A DNA stretch of 64,000 nt from Pseudomonas tritici. Its GTDB lineage: Bacteria; Pseudomonadota; Gammaproteobacteria; Pseudomonadales; Pseudomonadaceae. The stretch spans positions 6,010,501 through 6,074,500 of the forward strand of contig NZ_CP077084.1 of assembly GCF_014268275.3 (NCBI RefSeq). Reading direction: 5' to 3'. The notes beneath the pieces were generated by a model, which saw only the letters and a program-made list of their open reading frames with translations, ran no database searches and was not told the DNA's origin. Position 1 is the stretch's first letter. The number at the start of each line of letters is the position of its first letter. Made by a program: the position numbers and the translations under genes. Shown here in pieces: positions 44,460-53,610 of the stretch.

Positions 44460-45080
44460 ATGAGAGCCGACCTGGACATCATCCAAGACTGGATCCCCGC
44501 CGGCAGCCGCGTGCTCGACCTGGGCTGTGGCGATGGCGAACTGCTGAGTTGGCTGCGCGACCACAAGCAAGTCACCGGCTACGGCCTGGAAAACGACCCT
44601 GACAACATCGCCCAGTGCGTGGCCAAGGGCATCAACGTGATCGAACAGGACCTGGACAAGGGCCTGGGCAACTTTGCCAGCAACAGTTTCGACATCGTGG
44701 TGATGACCCAGGCGCTACAGGCGGTGCACTACCCGGATCGCATCCTTGACGAAATGCTACGCGTCGGCCGCCAATGCATCATCACCTTTCCCAACTTCGG
44801 TCACTGGCGCTGCCGCTGGTACCTGGCCACCAAGGGCCGCATGCCGGTATCGGACTTCCTGCCCTACACCTGGTACAACACGCCGAACATCCACTTCTGC
44901 ACTTTCGAAGACTTCGAAGCCTTGTGTAGCGAGCGTGAAGCCAAGGTGATCAACCGCCTTGCCGTCGATCAACAGCATCGCCACGGTTGGGCGAGTAAGC
45001 TATGGCCCAATCTGTTGGGTGAAATTGGTATTTACCGGGTCAGTAGTCCTGGCCTGACCGACCACAAAATTGCCGTCTAA
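44460..45080 (+). CDS. metW: MetW, methionine biosynthesis methyltransferase-like protein
   Basis: A 206-residue class I methyltransferase fold with the SAM loop VLDLGCGDGELLSWL. It is required together with MetX for homoserine acylation in Pseudomonas. It begins MRADLDIIQDWI, seven bases after metX. Confidence 0.94.
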   Translation: MRADLDIIQDWIPAGSRVLDLGCGDGELLSWLRDHKQVTGYGLENDPDNIAQCVAKGINVIEQDLDKGLGNFASNSFDIVVMTQALQAVHYPDRILDEMLRVGRQCIITFPNFGHWRCRWYLATKGRMPVSDFLPYTWYNTPNIHFCTFEDFEALCSEREAKVINRLAVDQQHRHGWASKLWPNLLGEIGIYRVSSPGLTDHKIAV

Positions 45081-45102
45081 TCATCTTTCAAGAGGGACGT
45101 TC

Positions 45103-45537
45103 ATGAGTCGTTTGGCTGTTTTTCTATTGACCGCTTGCCTGGGTGCCAGCGCCATGGCCGCGGACGCTATCGACGCAAATCGCAAGAAAGACTTCGGCGA
45201 TATCACTGTCCACTACAACACCTTCACTTCCAGCTTCCTGCAGCCGGAAACCGCCCAGAAGATCGGCGTGGTGCGCAGCAAGGAGAAGGGTTTGATCAAC
45301 GTCACCGTGATCAAGGGCGTAACCCCGGTGGCGGCGCAAGTGACGGGCACCATCAAGGATTTGGGCGGTAAGAGCGAGATACTGACGTTCAAGCAAATCG
45401 AAGAAAAAGGCGGGATTAATTACCTCGCGCCTTACTCCGTGACGCAGCGCGAATACAAGACGTTTACCATCAATGTTGAAACCGGTGGCAAAGCCCATAG
45501 CTTCCAATTCAACCAGGAACTGTTTCCGGCGCAATGA
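45103..45537 (+). CDS. DUF4426 periplasmic protein
   Basis: A 144-residue protein with a signal peptide at 1-20 ([19 protein letters not shown]), then [20 protein letters not shown], typical of DUF4426. Function unknown. AGAGGGA precedes ATG 45103. It lies in a tight set with metW, rdgB and hemW; its last codons overlap the rdgB ATG. Confidence 0.88.
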   Translation: MSRLAVFLLTACLGASAMAADAIDANRKKDFGDITVHYNTFTSSFLQPETAQKIGVVRSKEKGLINVTVIKGVTPVAAQVTGTIKDLGGKSEILTFKQIEEKGGINYLAPYSVTQREYKTFTINVETGGKAHSFQFNQELFPAQ

Positions 45538-46130
45538 TGAACCTAACCCAACTCGTACTCGCCAGCCACAACGCCGGCAAGCTTAAAGAACTCCAGGCAA
45601 TGCTCGGCGAATCCGTGCAATTGCGCTCGATTGGCGAGTTCAGCCAGGTGGAGCCGGAAGAGACCGGCCTGTCGTTCGTCGAGAACGCTATCCTCAAGGC
45701 ACGCAATGCGGCACGTATTTCCGGCCTGCCGGCGCTGGCGGATGACTCGGGCCTGGCGGTGGACTTCCTCGGCGGCGCCCCCGGCATTTACTCGGCACGC
45801 TACGCCGACGGCAAAGGCGACGCGGCCAACAACGCCAAGCTGCTCGACGCCCTCAAGGATGTACCGGACGCGATGCGCGGCGCGCAGTTCGTGTGTGTGC
45901 TGGCCCTGGTGCGACATGCCGATGATCCATTGCCGATCCTGTGCGAAGGCCTGTGGCACGGGCGCATTCTGCATGCGGCCAGCGGCGAGCATGGTTTTGG
46001 CTATGACCCACTGTTCTGGGTGCCGGAACGTAATGTCTCGAGCGCCGAGTTGAGCCCTGCCGACAAGAACCAGATCAGCCACCGTGCTCGCGCAATGGAT
46101 TTGCTGCGCCAACGCCTGAGCCTGAAATGA
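45534..46130 (+). CDS. rdgB: dITP/XTP pyrophosphatase RdgB
   Basis: A 198-residue HAM1-family enzyme that removes deaminated purine nucleotides from the pool. [18 protein letters not shown], the acidic [20 protein letters not shown] and [12 protein letters not shown] are diagnostic. Two adjacent ATG codons (45534, 45537) could start it; the first overlaps the stop of the previous gene. Its end overlaps hemW by four bases. Confidence 0.94.
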   Translation: MMNLTQLVLASHNAGKLKELQAMLGESVQLRSIGEFSQVEPEETGLSFVENAILKARNAARISGLPALADDSGLAVDFLGGAPGIYSARYADGKGDAANNAKLLDALKDVPDAMRGAQFVCVLALVRHADDPLPILCEGLWHGRILHAASGEHGFGYDPLFWVPERNVSSAELSPADKNQISHRARAMDLLRQRLSLK

Positions 46131-47329
46131 CCCAGAACACCTCCGCGCAGCCGCTGATCCACGGCGGCGCGCAAACACCCCGGGCGGCCCTGCCTGTGCT
46201 GCCGCCCCTGGCGCTGTATATCCACATCCCGTGGTGCGTGCGCAAATGCCCCTATTGCGACTTCAACTCCCACACCGCCAGCAAGGTGCTGCCGGAAGAA
46301 GAGTATGTGGACGCCTTGCTGGCCGATCTCGATCAGGACCTGCATGCGGTTTACGGTCGCGAACTGAGTTCGATCTTCTTTGGTGGTGGTACGCCCAGCC
46401 TGTTCAGCGCCGCAGCGCTGGGCCGCTTGCTTGAGGGCGTGAAAGCGCGCATCCCGTTTGCCAGCGATATAGAGATCACCCTGGAAGCCAACCCAGGGAC
46501 GTTCGAGCAAGAGAAGTTCGTGGCTTATCGCAAGCTGGGGATCAATCGCCTGTCCATCGGCATCCAGAGTTTCCAGCAGGAAAAGCTCCAGGCCTTGGGA
46601 CGTATCCACAATGGTGATGAAGCCGTGCGTGCAGCGGGCATGGCGCGCCTGGCCGGGTTTGATAACTTCAACCTGGACTTGATGCACGGTTTGCCCGATC
46701 AGTCCCTGGACGACGCGTTGAGCGATTTGCGCCAAGCCATCGCGCTCAAACCCACGCACTTGTCGTGGTACCAACTGACCCTGGAGCCCAACACCGTATT
46801 CTGGAACCAGCCGCCCGCGCTGCCGGAAGACGATACGCTGTGGGATATTCAGGAAGCGGGCCAGGCGCTGCTTGCTGAACACGGTTACGCGCAATACGAA
46901 GTCTCGGCCTATGCCCAGCCAGGTCGCCCGGCGCGGCATAACCTGAACTACTGGAGCTTCGGTGACTTTATCGGCATCGGCGCCGGCGCCCACGGCAAAC
47001 TCAGCCATCCGGATGGGCGCATCGTGCGCACCTGGAAGACGCGAGCGCCGAAGGACTATCTCAACCCGGCTAAAAGCTTTCAGGCTGGGGCGAAAGAGCT
47101 GACTAACGAGGAACTGCCGTTTGAGTTCCTGATGAACGCTTTGCGGCTGACTGAAGGCGTGGAATCAAGACTCTATGCCGAACGCACCGGCCTTGATCTG
47201 GCAAGCCTGGATGAAGCACGCACGGATGCAGAACAAAGCGGCTTAATGCAGGTCGAACCGTCACGCCTGGCGGCGACCGACCGCGGGCAACTCTTTCTCA
47301 ATGACCTGCTGCAGAAGTTTTTGAGCTGA
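46127..47329 (+). CDS. hemW: Radical SAM heme chaperone HemW
   Basis: A 400-residue radical SAM protein. The cluster motif is Cys37-x3-Cys41-x2-Cys44 (CVRKCPYC), with [11 protein letters not shown] and [13 protein letters not shown] after it and a C-terminal HemW domain. It lacks the residues of coproporphyrinogen oxidase HemN and is believed to insert heme into respiratory proteins. Coupled to rdgB by ATGA overlap. Confidence 0.93.
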   Translation: MTQNTSAQPLIHGGAQTPRAALPVLPPLALYIHIPWCVRKCPYCDFNSHTASKVLPEEEYVDALLADLDQDLHAVYGRELSSIFFGGGTPSLFSAAALGRLLEGVKARIPFASDIEITLEANPGTFEQEKFVAYRKLGINRLSIGIQSFQQEKLQALGRIHNGDEAVRAAGMARLAGFDNFNLDLMHGLPDQSLDDALSDLRQAIALKPTHLSWYQLTLEPNTVFWNQPPALPEDDTLWDIQEAGQALLAEHGYAQYEVSAYAQPGRPARHNLNYWSFGDFIGIGAGAHGKLSHPDGRIVRTWKTRAPKDYLNPAKSFQAGAKELTNEELPFEFLMNALRLTEGVESRLYAERTGLDLASLDEARTDAEQSGLMQVEPSRLAATDRGQLFLNDLLQKFLS

Positions 47330-47346
47330 CGCTCTAAGGAAATCGA

Positions 47347-47670
47347 ATGGATTTGGTACTCGACCTGCTCGCCACCGTATCCCGCTGGAGCCGCAGCAAC
47401 CTGTCGGAAATATCCTTGGCCCTTGTCGGCTGTTTGCTGGTGTTGTTTGGCGCTGATATCAAAGGCTGGGTAGAAGCCCGCCTGGGCAGCGTCGCCGGCG
47501 CATTGCGCGTACCGTTGATGGCGCTGCTGTGCATGATCGGCAGCGGCGCGGCGTTGATCTATGCCACGCCGTGGATTGTGCGAGGGTTGAGCCAGTTCAA
47601 TAACTACAGCCTGGCACCGGTGTTGGTGGTGGTGCTGGTGTTGATTGGCGTGGTTGCCGACCGTCGCTGA
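47347..47670 (+). CDS. DUF3392 membrane protein
   Basis: A 107-residue protein with three hydrophobic segments (about residues 18-35, 53-73 and 84-104). It matches the small DUF3392 family found downstream of hemW in Pseudomonas. Function unknown. AAGGAA precedes the ATG; 17 bases after hemW. Confidence 0.82.
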   Translation: MDLVLDLLATVSRWSRSNLSEISLALVGCLLVLFGADIKGWVEARLGSVAGALRVPLMALLCMIGSGAALIYATPWIVRGLSQFNNYSLAPVLVVVLVLIGVVADRR

Positions 47671-47694
47671 CCTCAGCTACAACACAAAAGCAAA

Positions 47695-47784
47695 TGTGGG
47701 AGCGGGCTTGCTCGCGAATACGGTGGATCAGTCGACATTTTCAGTGACTGACACACCGCATTCGCGAGCAAGCCCGCTCCCACA
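47695..47784. repeat. REP inverted pair (GCGGGCTTGCTCGCG subtype)
   Basis: TGTGGGAGCGGGCTTGCTCG mirrored by CGAGCAAGCCCGCTCCCACA, between the convergent DUF3392 gene and trmB. Confidence 0.85.
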
Positions 47785-47814
47785 TTTTTGACTGCATTCC
47801 AAGCTAGTGGCCTG

Positions 47815-48540
47815 TCAGTCAACCTTCTCGAACTTCAAATCCCAAACCCCATGCCCCAATCGCTCGCCGCGACGTTCGAACTTGGTGATCGGGCGTTCAG
47901 CCGGGCGTGGCACGCATTTGCCGTCTTCGGCCAGGTTGCGGTAGCCAGGGGCCACGCTCATGACTTCCAGCATGTATTCCGCGTAAGGTTCCCAGTCGGT
48001 GGCCATGTGCAAGATGCCGCCGACTTTGAGCTTGCTGCGCACCAGCTCCGCGAAGGACGCCTGGACGATACGACGCTTGTGGTGACGGGATTTATGCCAA
48101 GGATCAGGGAAGAACAGCATCAGGCGATCAAGGCTGTTGTCGGCGATGCAGCGGTTGAGCACTTCGATCGCGTCGCAGTCGTAGACCCGCAGGTTGGTCA
48201 ACCCTTGGGTCAACACGCCGTTGAGCAGCGCGCCAACACCCGGGCGGTGCACTTCAACACCGATGAAATCCTGTTCTGGCGAGGCTGCGGCCATTTCCAG
48301 CAGGGAGTGGCCCATGCCGAAGCCGATTTCCAGGGAACGCGGGGCCGAACGGCCGAATACCTGGTCGTAATCCACCGGCGCGTCGGCCAGGGGCAGCACA
48401 AACAATGGCGTGCCTTGCTCCAGGCCCTTTTGCTGGCCTTCGGTCATGCGACCGGCGCGCATCACAAAACTCTTGATGCGGCGATGCTTGGACTCGTCGG
48501 CTTCGTCCAGAGTGTTCGGCGTTTCGTTTGATTCAGTCAT
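47815..48540 (-). CDS. trmB: tRNA (guanine-46-N7)-methyltransferase TrmB
   Basis: A 241-residue methyltransferase. [15 protein letters not shown] is the SAM loop; [20 protein letters not shown] carries the TrmB signature Asp-Pro-Trp-His and the conserved lysines. ATG 48540. Nine bases separate it from thiG on the same strand. Confidence 0.94.
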   Translation of the reverse strand: MTESNETPNTLDEADESKHRRIKSFVMRAGRMTEGQQKGLEQGTPLFVLPLADAPVDYDQVFGRSAPRSLEIGFGMGHSLLEMAAASPEQDFIGVEVHRPGVGALLNGVLTQGLTNLRVYDCDAIEVLNRCIADNSLDRLMLFFPDPWHKSRHHKRRIVQASFAELVRSKLKVGGILHMATDWEPYAEYMLEVMSVAPGYRNLAEDGKCVPRPAERPITKFERRGERLGHGVWDLKFEKVD

Positions 48541-48549
48541 CAATGGCTC

Positions 48550-49344
48550 TTACTTGATCAGACCATCCAGCGGCGAGGAGGCGCTGGCGTAGAGTTTTTT
48601 TGGCATGCGACCGGCGAGGTACGCCAGGCGGCCCGCGACGATGGCGTGTTTCATGGCTTCGGCCATCATGATTGGCTGTTGGGCATGGGCGATGGCTGAG
48701 TTCATCAGCACCGCGTCGCAGCCCAGTTCCATGGCGATGGTAGCGTCGGAGGCAGTGCCTACGCCCGCGTCCACCAGTACGGGAATATTGGCTTCTTCGA
48801 GGATGATCTGCAGGTTGTACGGATTGCAGATACCCAGGCCGGAACCGATCAGACCGGCCAGCGGCATTACGGCGATACAACCGATTTCGGCCAGTTGGCG
48901 CGCGATGATCGGGTCATCGCTGGTGTAGACCATCACGTCGAAGCCTTCCTTGACCAGCGTTTCAGCAGCCTTGAGGGTCTCGATCACGTTGGGAAACAGG
49001 GTTTTCTGGTCGGCCAGCACTTCCAGCTTCACCAGATTATGGCCGTCGAGCAGCTCACGGGCCAGGCGGCAGGTGCGCACGGCTTCGATGGCGTCATAGC
49101 ACCCGGCGGTGTTCGGCAAGAAGGTGTAGCGATCCGGCGAGAGGACTTCGAGCAGGTTCGGCTCGCCTTCTATCTGGCCGAGGTTGGTGCGGCGCACGGC
49201 GAAGGTGACGATCTCGGCGCCCGAGGCTTCGATGGCCAGACGGGTTTCTTCCATGTCGCGGTACTTGCCGGTACCCACTAACAGGCGGGACTGGTAGGTA
49301 CGACCGGCCAGGACGAAGGGCTTGTCGCTACGAACGATGCTCAT
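48550..49344 (-). CDS. thiG: Thiazole synthase ThiG
   Basis: A 264-residue TIM-barrel enzyme that builds the thiazole phosphate of thiamine from DXP, glycine imine and ThiS thiocarboxylate. Lys106 in NLVKLEVL is the Schiff-base lysine, with [13 protein letters not shown] as the phosphate site. It lies 53 bases downstream of thiS. Confidence 0.94.
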   Translation of the reverse strand: MSIVRSDKPFVLAGRTYQSRLLVGTGKYRDMEETRLAIEASGAEIVTFAVRRTNLGQIEGEPNLLEVLSPDRYTFLPNTAGCYDAIEAVRTCRLARELLDGHNLVKLEVLADQKTLFPNVIETLKAAETLVKEGFDVMVYTSDDPIIARQLAEIGCIAVMPLAGLIGSGLGICNPYNLQIILEEANIPVLVDAGVGTASDATIAMELGCDAVLMNSAIAHAQQPIMMAEAMKHAIVAGRLAYLAGRMPKKLYASASSPLDGLIK

Positions 49345-49397
49345 GGGAAATCCTCGAAATGGGGGTGAGGTTCTGCAGAATTCAGCAAGCTGCGCGA

Positions 49398-49598
49398 CTA
49401 GCCGCCGCCGATGGCGTGGACCACTTCGACCTGGTCACCGTCGGTGAGCGCGGTCTCGGCGTGCTGGCTACGCGGGACGATATCCAGGTTGAGTTCCACT
49501 GCGACGCGACGCCCGGTCAGGTCCAGACGGGTCAGCAGGGCCGCAACGGTTTCACCGTCGGGCAGTTCAAGGAATTCGCCGTTCAACTGAATGCGCAT
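49398..49598 (-). CDS. thiS: Sulfur carrier protein ThiS
   Basis: A 66-residue ubiquitin-like protein, [20 protein letters not shown], ending in Gly-Gly (AIGGG), which is thiocarboxylated to donate sulfur to ThiG. ATG 49598 gives the usual length. No TPP riboswitch was recognised upstream. Confidence 0.93.
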   Translation of the reverse strand: MRIQLNGEFLELPDGETVAALLTRLDLTGRRVAVELNLDIVPRSQHAETALTDGDQVEVVHAIGGG

Positions 49599-49669
49599 GC
49601 CAGGGGCCGCCATCGTTTTTAGGGGCCAGCATTCTAGCCCGATTGACGTAGCGGGCCCAAGTCCCTCGG

Positions 49670-50047
49670 TCAGATCGCCTGCAAACGCCAGGCAGCCAAA
49701 CCAAGGAAGAACCAGCCGAGCAGAAAAGCCAGGCCACCAAATGGCGTGATGATGCCGAGCTTGCTGATACCGGTCATCGTCAGCACATACAGGCTGCCGG
49801 AGAACAGCAGGATGCCGATGACAAAGGAGATGCCCGCCCAGGTGACCAGCCGACCCGGAATGTGCGCAGCCAACAGTGCCACGCCAAACAGGGCCAGGGT
49901 GTGCACCAGTTGGTAGGTCACGCCGGTATGGAAGATCGCCAGGTATTCGGCGCTCAGACGATTCTTCAGGCCGTGGGCGGCGAAGGCGCCAAGGGCGACA
50001 CCGGTGAAGCCGAAAAAGGCAGCCAGCATCAGAAAGCTACGCAGCAT
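49670..50047 (-). CDS. DUF423 membrane protein
   Basis: A 125-residue protein with four hydrophobic segments. LAAFFGFTGVALGAFAAHGL at the start and FSGSLYVLTMTG with TPFGGLAFLLGW near the end are typical of the DUF423/YgdD family, of unknown function. Divergent from mtgA. Confidence 0.88.
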   Translation of the reverse strand: MLRSFLMLAAFFGFTGVALGAFAAHGLKNRLSAEYLAIFHTGVTYQLVHTLALFGVALLAAHIPGRLVTWAGISFVIGILLFSGSLYVLTMTGISKLGIITPFGGLAFLLGWFFLGLAAWRLQAI

Positions 50048-50060
50048 GAGGAACTCCAGT

Positions 50061-50088
50061 CAGACTCATCGGGCAGGGTCTGTATAAT
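50061..50088 (+). promoter_or_regulatory. Candidate sigma-70 promoter for mtgA
   Basis: A perfect TATAAT at 50083-50088 with CAGACT at 50061-50066 as a weak -35, spacing 16. It lies 34 bases before the mtgA ATG. Confidence 0.5.
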
Positions 50089-50121
50089 GGCCCGCTCAAC
50101 GGGTTCGGCCAAGCCATCTCT

Positions 50122-50844
50122 ATGCTGCGTGTCCTCTTCAAACGCTTTCTCAACGTCGTCAAATGGTTCGCCATCGGCAGTGTGCTGTTGGTGCTGCTGT
50201 TTCGCTTCGTCCCGCCGCCCTTCACTGCGCTGATGGTGGAGCGCAAGGTCGAATCCTGGTTTGACGGCGAGCCCATCGACCTGCAGCGCAGCTGGGTGCC
50301 GTGGGACGAGATCTCCGATGACCTCAAAATGGCGGTGATGGCCGGTGAAGACCAGCGTTTCCCGCAGCACTGGGGCTTTGATTTCGGCGCAATCCAGGCG
50401 GCGATCCAGCACAACGAGCGCGGCGGTTCGATACGCGGCGCCAGCACATTGAGCCAGCAGGTGTCGAAAAACCTGTTCCTGTGGGCCGGCCGCAGTTATT
50501 TGCGTAAAGGCCTGGAGGTTTGGTTTACCGGGCTGATCGAGGTGTTGTGGCCCAAGCAGCGGATTCTTGAGGTGTACCTCAACAGCGTTGAGTGGGATGA
50601 AGGGGTGTTTGGCGCAGAAGCGGCAGCGCGGCATCACTTTGGGGTAAGTGCCAAGGGGCTTTCGCGTCAACAGGCCAGCTATTTGGCCGCCGTACTGCCT
50701 AACCCGCGGGTCTGGAGTGCCAGCCATCCGACGGCGTATGTGGCAAGGCGCGCGGCGTGGATTCGGCAGCAGATGAGCCAGTTGGGTGGGGATGGTTATC
50801 TGGTTGAGTTGAATAACGCCCGCAAGGCCCCCTGGTCCGACTGA
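50122..50844 (+). CDS. mtgA: Monofunctional peptidoglycan transglycosylase MtgA
   Basis: A 240-residue GT51 glycosyltransferase anchored by one N-terminal segment (about residues 13-35). VMAGEDQRFPQHWGFDFGAI has the catalytic glutamate, with RGASTLSQQVSKNLFLW and RILEVYLNSVEWDEGVFGAEAA following. It polymerises glycan strands from lipid II. No transpeptidase domain. Confidence 0.94.
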   Translation: MLRVLFKRFLNVVKWFAIGSVLLVLLFRFVPPPFTALMVERKVESWFDGEPIDLQRSWVPWDEISDDLKMAVMAGEDQRFPQHWGFDFGAIQAAIQHNERGGSIRGASTLSQQVSKNLFLWAGRSYLRKGLEVWFTGLIEVLWPKQRILEVYLNSVEWDEGVFGAEAAARHHFGVSAKGLSRQQASYLAAVLPNPRVWSASHPTAYVARRAAWIRQQMSQLGGDGYLVELNNARKAPWSD

Positions 50845-50880
50845 ACCAACCTCTCTCTACGGTAGTTAATAGATGCAAAC

Positions 50881-50917
50881 AAAAATGCCCCGATCTCTCG
50901 ATCGGGGCATTTTTTTG
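50881..50917. terminator. Bidirectional intrinsic terminator between mtgA and rpoH
   Basis: AAAAATGCCCCGAT pairs with ATCGGGGCATTTTT around a six-base loop, with A and T runs on both sides. It serves the convergent ends of mtgA and rpoH. Confidence 0.92.
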
Positions 50918-50932
50918 GCTTTTCGCAGCGTT

Positions 50933-51787
50933 TTAGGCGGCGATCGACAACTTAAGCTTGTTCATCGCGCTTTTCTCAAGCTGACGAATCCGCTCGGCCG
51001 ACACGTTGTACTTCTGTGCCAGGTCGTGCAGCGTGGCTTTTTCTTCCGCCAGCCAGCGCTGGTAGAGAATGTCACGGCTGCGGTCGTCCAGCACTTCCAA
51101 CGCTTCATGCAGGTTGTGGTTGGAGTTGTCGCTCCAGTCCGCATCCTCCAACTGACGCGCCGGGTCGTACCGGTGGTCTTCCAGGTAGTTGGCAGGCGAT
51201 TGGAAGGCGCTGTCGTCGTCCGCTTCGGCGGCCGGGTCGAAGGCCATGTCATGGCCGGTCAGGCGGCTTTCCATCTCGCGCACTTCACGGGGCTCCACGC
51301 CGAGGCTTTCGGCCACACGGTGGACTTCCTCGTTATTCAGCCACGCCAGGCGTTTCTTCTGGCTGCGCAGGTTGAAGAACAGCTTGCGCTGGGCCTTGGT
51401 GGTCGCGACTTTCACGATGCGCCAGTTGCGCAGGATGAACTCGTGGATTTCCGCCTTGATCCAGTGCACGGCAAACGACACCAGGCGCACACCCATTTCA
51501 GGGTTGAAGCGCTTGACCGCCTTCATCAGGCCAACATTGCCTTCCTGGATCAGGTCAGCCTGGGCCAGGCCGTAGCCGCTATAGCTACGGGCGATATGTA
51601 CGACAAAACGCAGGTGGGCGAGCACCATCTGCCGAGCCGCCCCCAAATCCTGCTCATAGTAGAGACTCTCGGCCAGTTCACGCTCCTGCTCGGGCGTCAG
51701 CAATGGAATGCTGTTCACCGTGTGCACATAGGCTTCCAGGTTCGCACCCGGCACCAAGGCATAAGCAGGTTGCAAAGAAGTGGTCAT
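50933..51787 (-). CDS. rpoH: RNA polymerase sigma-32 factor RpoH
   Basis: A 284-residue heat-shock sigma factor. Region 2 carries [19 protein letters not shown] and [16 protein letters not shown], the RpoH box is QRKLFFNLR, and region 4 ends with [25 protein letters not shown] precedes ATG 51787. A sigma-E type promoter is visible upstream, and a small hairpin (GCAGT/ACTGC near 51818-51832) lies in the leader. It follows ftsX on the same strand after 129 bases. Confidence 0.95.
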   Translation of the reverse strand: MTTSLQPAYALVPGANLEAYVHTVNSIPLLTPEQERELAESLYYEQDLGAARQMVLAHLRFVVHIARSYSGYGLAQADLIQEGNVGLMKAVKRFNPEMGVRLVSFAVHWIKAEIHEFILRNWRIVKVATTKAQRKLFFNLRSQKKRLAWLNNEEVHRVAESLGVEPREVREMESRLTGHDMAFDPAAEADDDSAFQSPANYLEDHRYDPARQLEDADWSDNSNHNLHEALEVLDDRSRDILYQRWLAEEKATLHDLAQKYNVSAERIRQLEKSAMNKLKLSIAA

Positions 51788-51835
51788 ACGAAAAAACCTC
51801 CGACTCACATAACTCGTGCAGTTCAGCACTGCGAA

Positions 51836-51864
51836 AATTGACCGGGAACCGTAGGACAAGTTCC
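51836..51864 (-). promoter_or_regulatory. Sigma-E/AlgU-type promoter of rpoH
   Basis: On the minus strand GGAACTT (51858-51864), then exactly 16 bases, then TCAATT (51836-51841). This fits the sigma-E/AlgU pattern GAACTT-N16-TCnnA, and AlgU-dependent rpoH transcription is known in P. aeruginosa. The start site would be about 42 bases before the ATG. Confidence 0.65.
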
Positions 51865-51916
51865 CTAAACCACTGATACGGTCAATACAAACGAAACCAC
51901 ATTAATCTGACATTAA

Positions 51917-52942
51917 CTACTTCGGTGCCAGCTCACGTAAATGCCGTGCAACCGCAATCCAGGCACCGATATACCCCAACAATACTGCGCCAAGCAAGAG
52001 GCTCAGACCATCGGCGACCGGCACACCGGCCAAGGCGAAATCACTGCCATAAAGTCCGGCAAGCCCGACAACTGCGTCGTTCAGCCAGTCAAGGCCAAAA
52101 GCCAGTACGCCCCAGGACAAAATCCCGGCACCGAAGCCATAAAGCGCGCCCATGTACAGAAAAGGACGACGCACATAGCTGTCCGTGCCGCCGACCAGTT
52201 TAATCACTTCTATCTCGGTGCGACGGTTTTCAATATGAAGACGAATGGTATTACCTATCACCAAAAGTAATGCAGAGACCAACAGCACCGTCAAACCGAA
52301 CACAAACCGGTCGCCCAGCTTCAGGATAGCCGCCAGCCGCTCAACCCAGACTAGATCAAGTTGCGCCTGTTGCACCTTGGGCATCTCTGCGAGTTTTTGT
52401 CGCAGGGCTTCCAGCGCTGGCTTATCGACTTCATTCGGCGTTACCAGAACCACGCCCGGCAGCGGGTTCTGCGGCAGCTCCTTGAGCGCCTCGCCCAGGC
52501 CGGATTGCTGCTGGAACTCTTCAAGGGCCTGATCACGGCTGATGTACTCAGCCTCCGCCACGCCGGGCATATTCTTGATGTCATCGCGCAAGGACTCGCC
52601 GTCTTTGGCGCTGGCGTCGATGTTCAAGTACAGGGAAATCTGCGCCGCGCGCTGCCAGGAACCGCCCAGTCGCTCCACATTATTGAGCAGCAACGACAAA
52701 CCCATCGGCAGGCTCAACGCCACAGCCATCACCAGGCAGGTGAAAAAGCTGCCGATCGGCTGCTTGCCCAGGCGACGCAGGCTGTCGAGCAGGCTGGCGC
52801 GATGACTTTCGATCCAGGCACGCAGCAAGGTGCTGAAGTCCGGGCCGTCGTCGTCGTCGTGTTTTTTCTTCTTCTGCGGTTGCGGGTCTGCCGGTTTCGG
52901 CGCCACGCGCTCGGAGACTTTAGGGCTGCGTGTTGCACTCAT
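51917..52942 (-). CDS. ftsX: Cell-division protein FtsX
   Basis: A 341-residue membrane subunit: a long charged cytoplasmic N-terminus (about 70 residues with KKKKHDDDD), four membrane segments and a periplasmic loop after the first one. FtsX with FtsE activates septal peptidoglycan hydrolases. Its start overlaps the ftsE stop as ATGA. Confidence 0.94.
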   Translation of the reverse strand: MSATRSPKVSERVAPKPADPQPQKKKKHDDDDGPDFSTLLRAWIESHRASLLDSLRRLGKQPIGSFFTCLVMAVALSLPMGLSLLLNNVERLGGSWQRAAQISLYLNIDASAKDGESLRDDIKNMPGVAEAEYISRDQALEEFQQQSGLGEALKELPQNPLPGVVLVTPNEVDKPALEALRQKLAEMPKVQQAQLDLVWVERLAAILKLGDRFVFGLTVLLVSALLLVIGNTIRLHIENRRTEIEVIKLVGGTDSYVRRPFLYMGALYGFGAGILSWGVLAFGLDWLNDAVVGLAGLYGSDFALAGVPVADGLSLLLGAVLLGYIGAWIAVARHLRELAPK

Positions 52943-53610
52943 ACGCCGGCCTCCCCGTCACCAATCAGGCGGCCGCGCTGCAGGGTGAGCATGCGATGGC
53001 GCATGCGCGCGATCAGCGCCAGGTCGTGGCTGGCGATCAGCACGCTGGTGCCCAGGCGGTTAATGTCTTCGAATACCCCCATGATCTCCGCCGCCAGTCG
53101 CGGGTCGAGGTTACCGGTGGGCTCATCCGCCAGCAGCAAGGCCGGGCGATGCACAATGGCGCGGGCGATGCCGACACGCTGTTGCTGGCCGGTGGACAGG
53201 TCGCCGGGGTAGAGGTCTGTCTTGTCCGACAGCGCCACACGCTCCAGGGCCGAATCCACGCGCTTGACGATCTCGGCCTTGGACAGCCCGAGTATCTGCA
53301 ACGGCAGCGCGATGTTATTGAATACGGTGCGGTCGAACAGCAACTGGTGGTTCTGGAACACCACGCCGATCTGGCGGCGCAGGAAAGGAATCTGCGCATT
53401 GCTGATAGTGGCCAGATCCTGGCCCGCCAGCAGCAGTTTGCCGGTGGTTGGGCGCTCCATGGCCAGCAGCAGGCGCAGCAAGGTACTTTTGCCTGCACCG
53501 GAATGGCCGGTGACAAACAAGAATTCGCCACGACGCACTCGAAAGCTCAGCTCATGCAAGCCGACATGCCCGTTGGCATAGCGTTTACCGACCTGTTCGA
53601 ATCGAATCAT
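52939..53610 (-). CDS. ftsE: Cell-division ATP-binding protein FtsE
   Basis: A 223-residue ABC ATPase: Walker A GHSGAGKST at 35-43, signature LSTGQQQR near 138-145, and Walker B ALLLADEPTGNLD. It energises FtsX at the divisome. Overlaps ftsY and ftsX by four bases each (ATGA junctions). Confidence 0.95.
   Translation of the reverse strand: MIRFEQVGKRYANGHVGLHELSFRVRRGEFLFVTGHSGAGKSTLLRLLLAMERPTTGKLLLAGQDLATISNAQIPFLRRQIGVVFQNHQLLFDRTVFNNIALPLQILGLSKAEIVKRVDSALERVALSDKTDLYPGDLSTGQQQRVGIARAIVHRPALLLADEPTGNLDPRLAAEIMGVFEDINRLGTSVLIASHDLALIARMRHRMLTLQRGRLIGDGEAGV

Noticed and set aside
49599..49669. TPP riboswitch upstream of thiS
   Set aside because: The 71-base gap is too short, and no TPP-aptamer core (CUGAGA with its partner) was seen.
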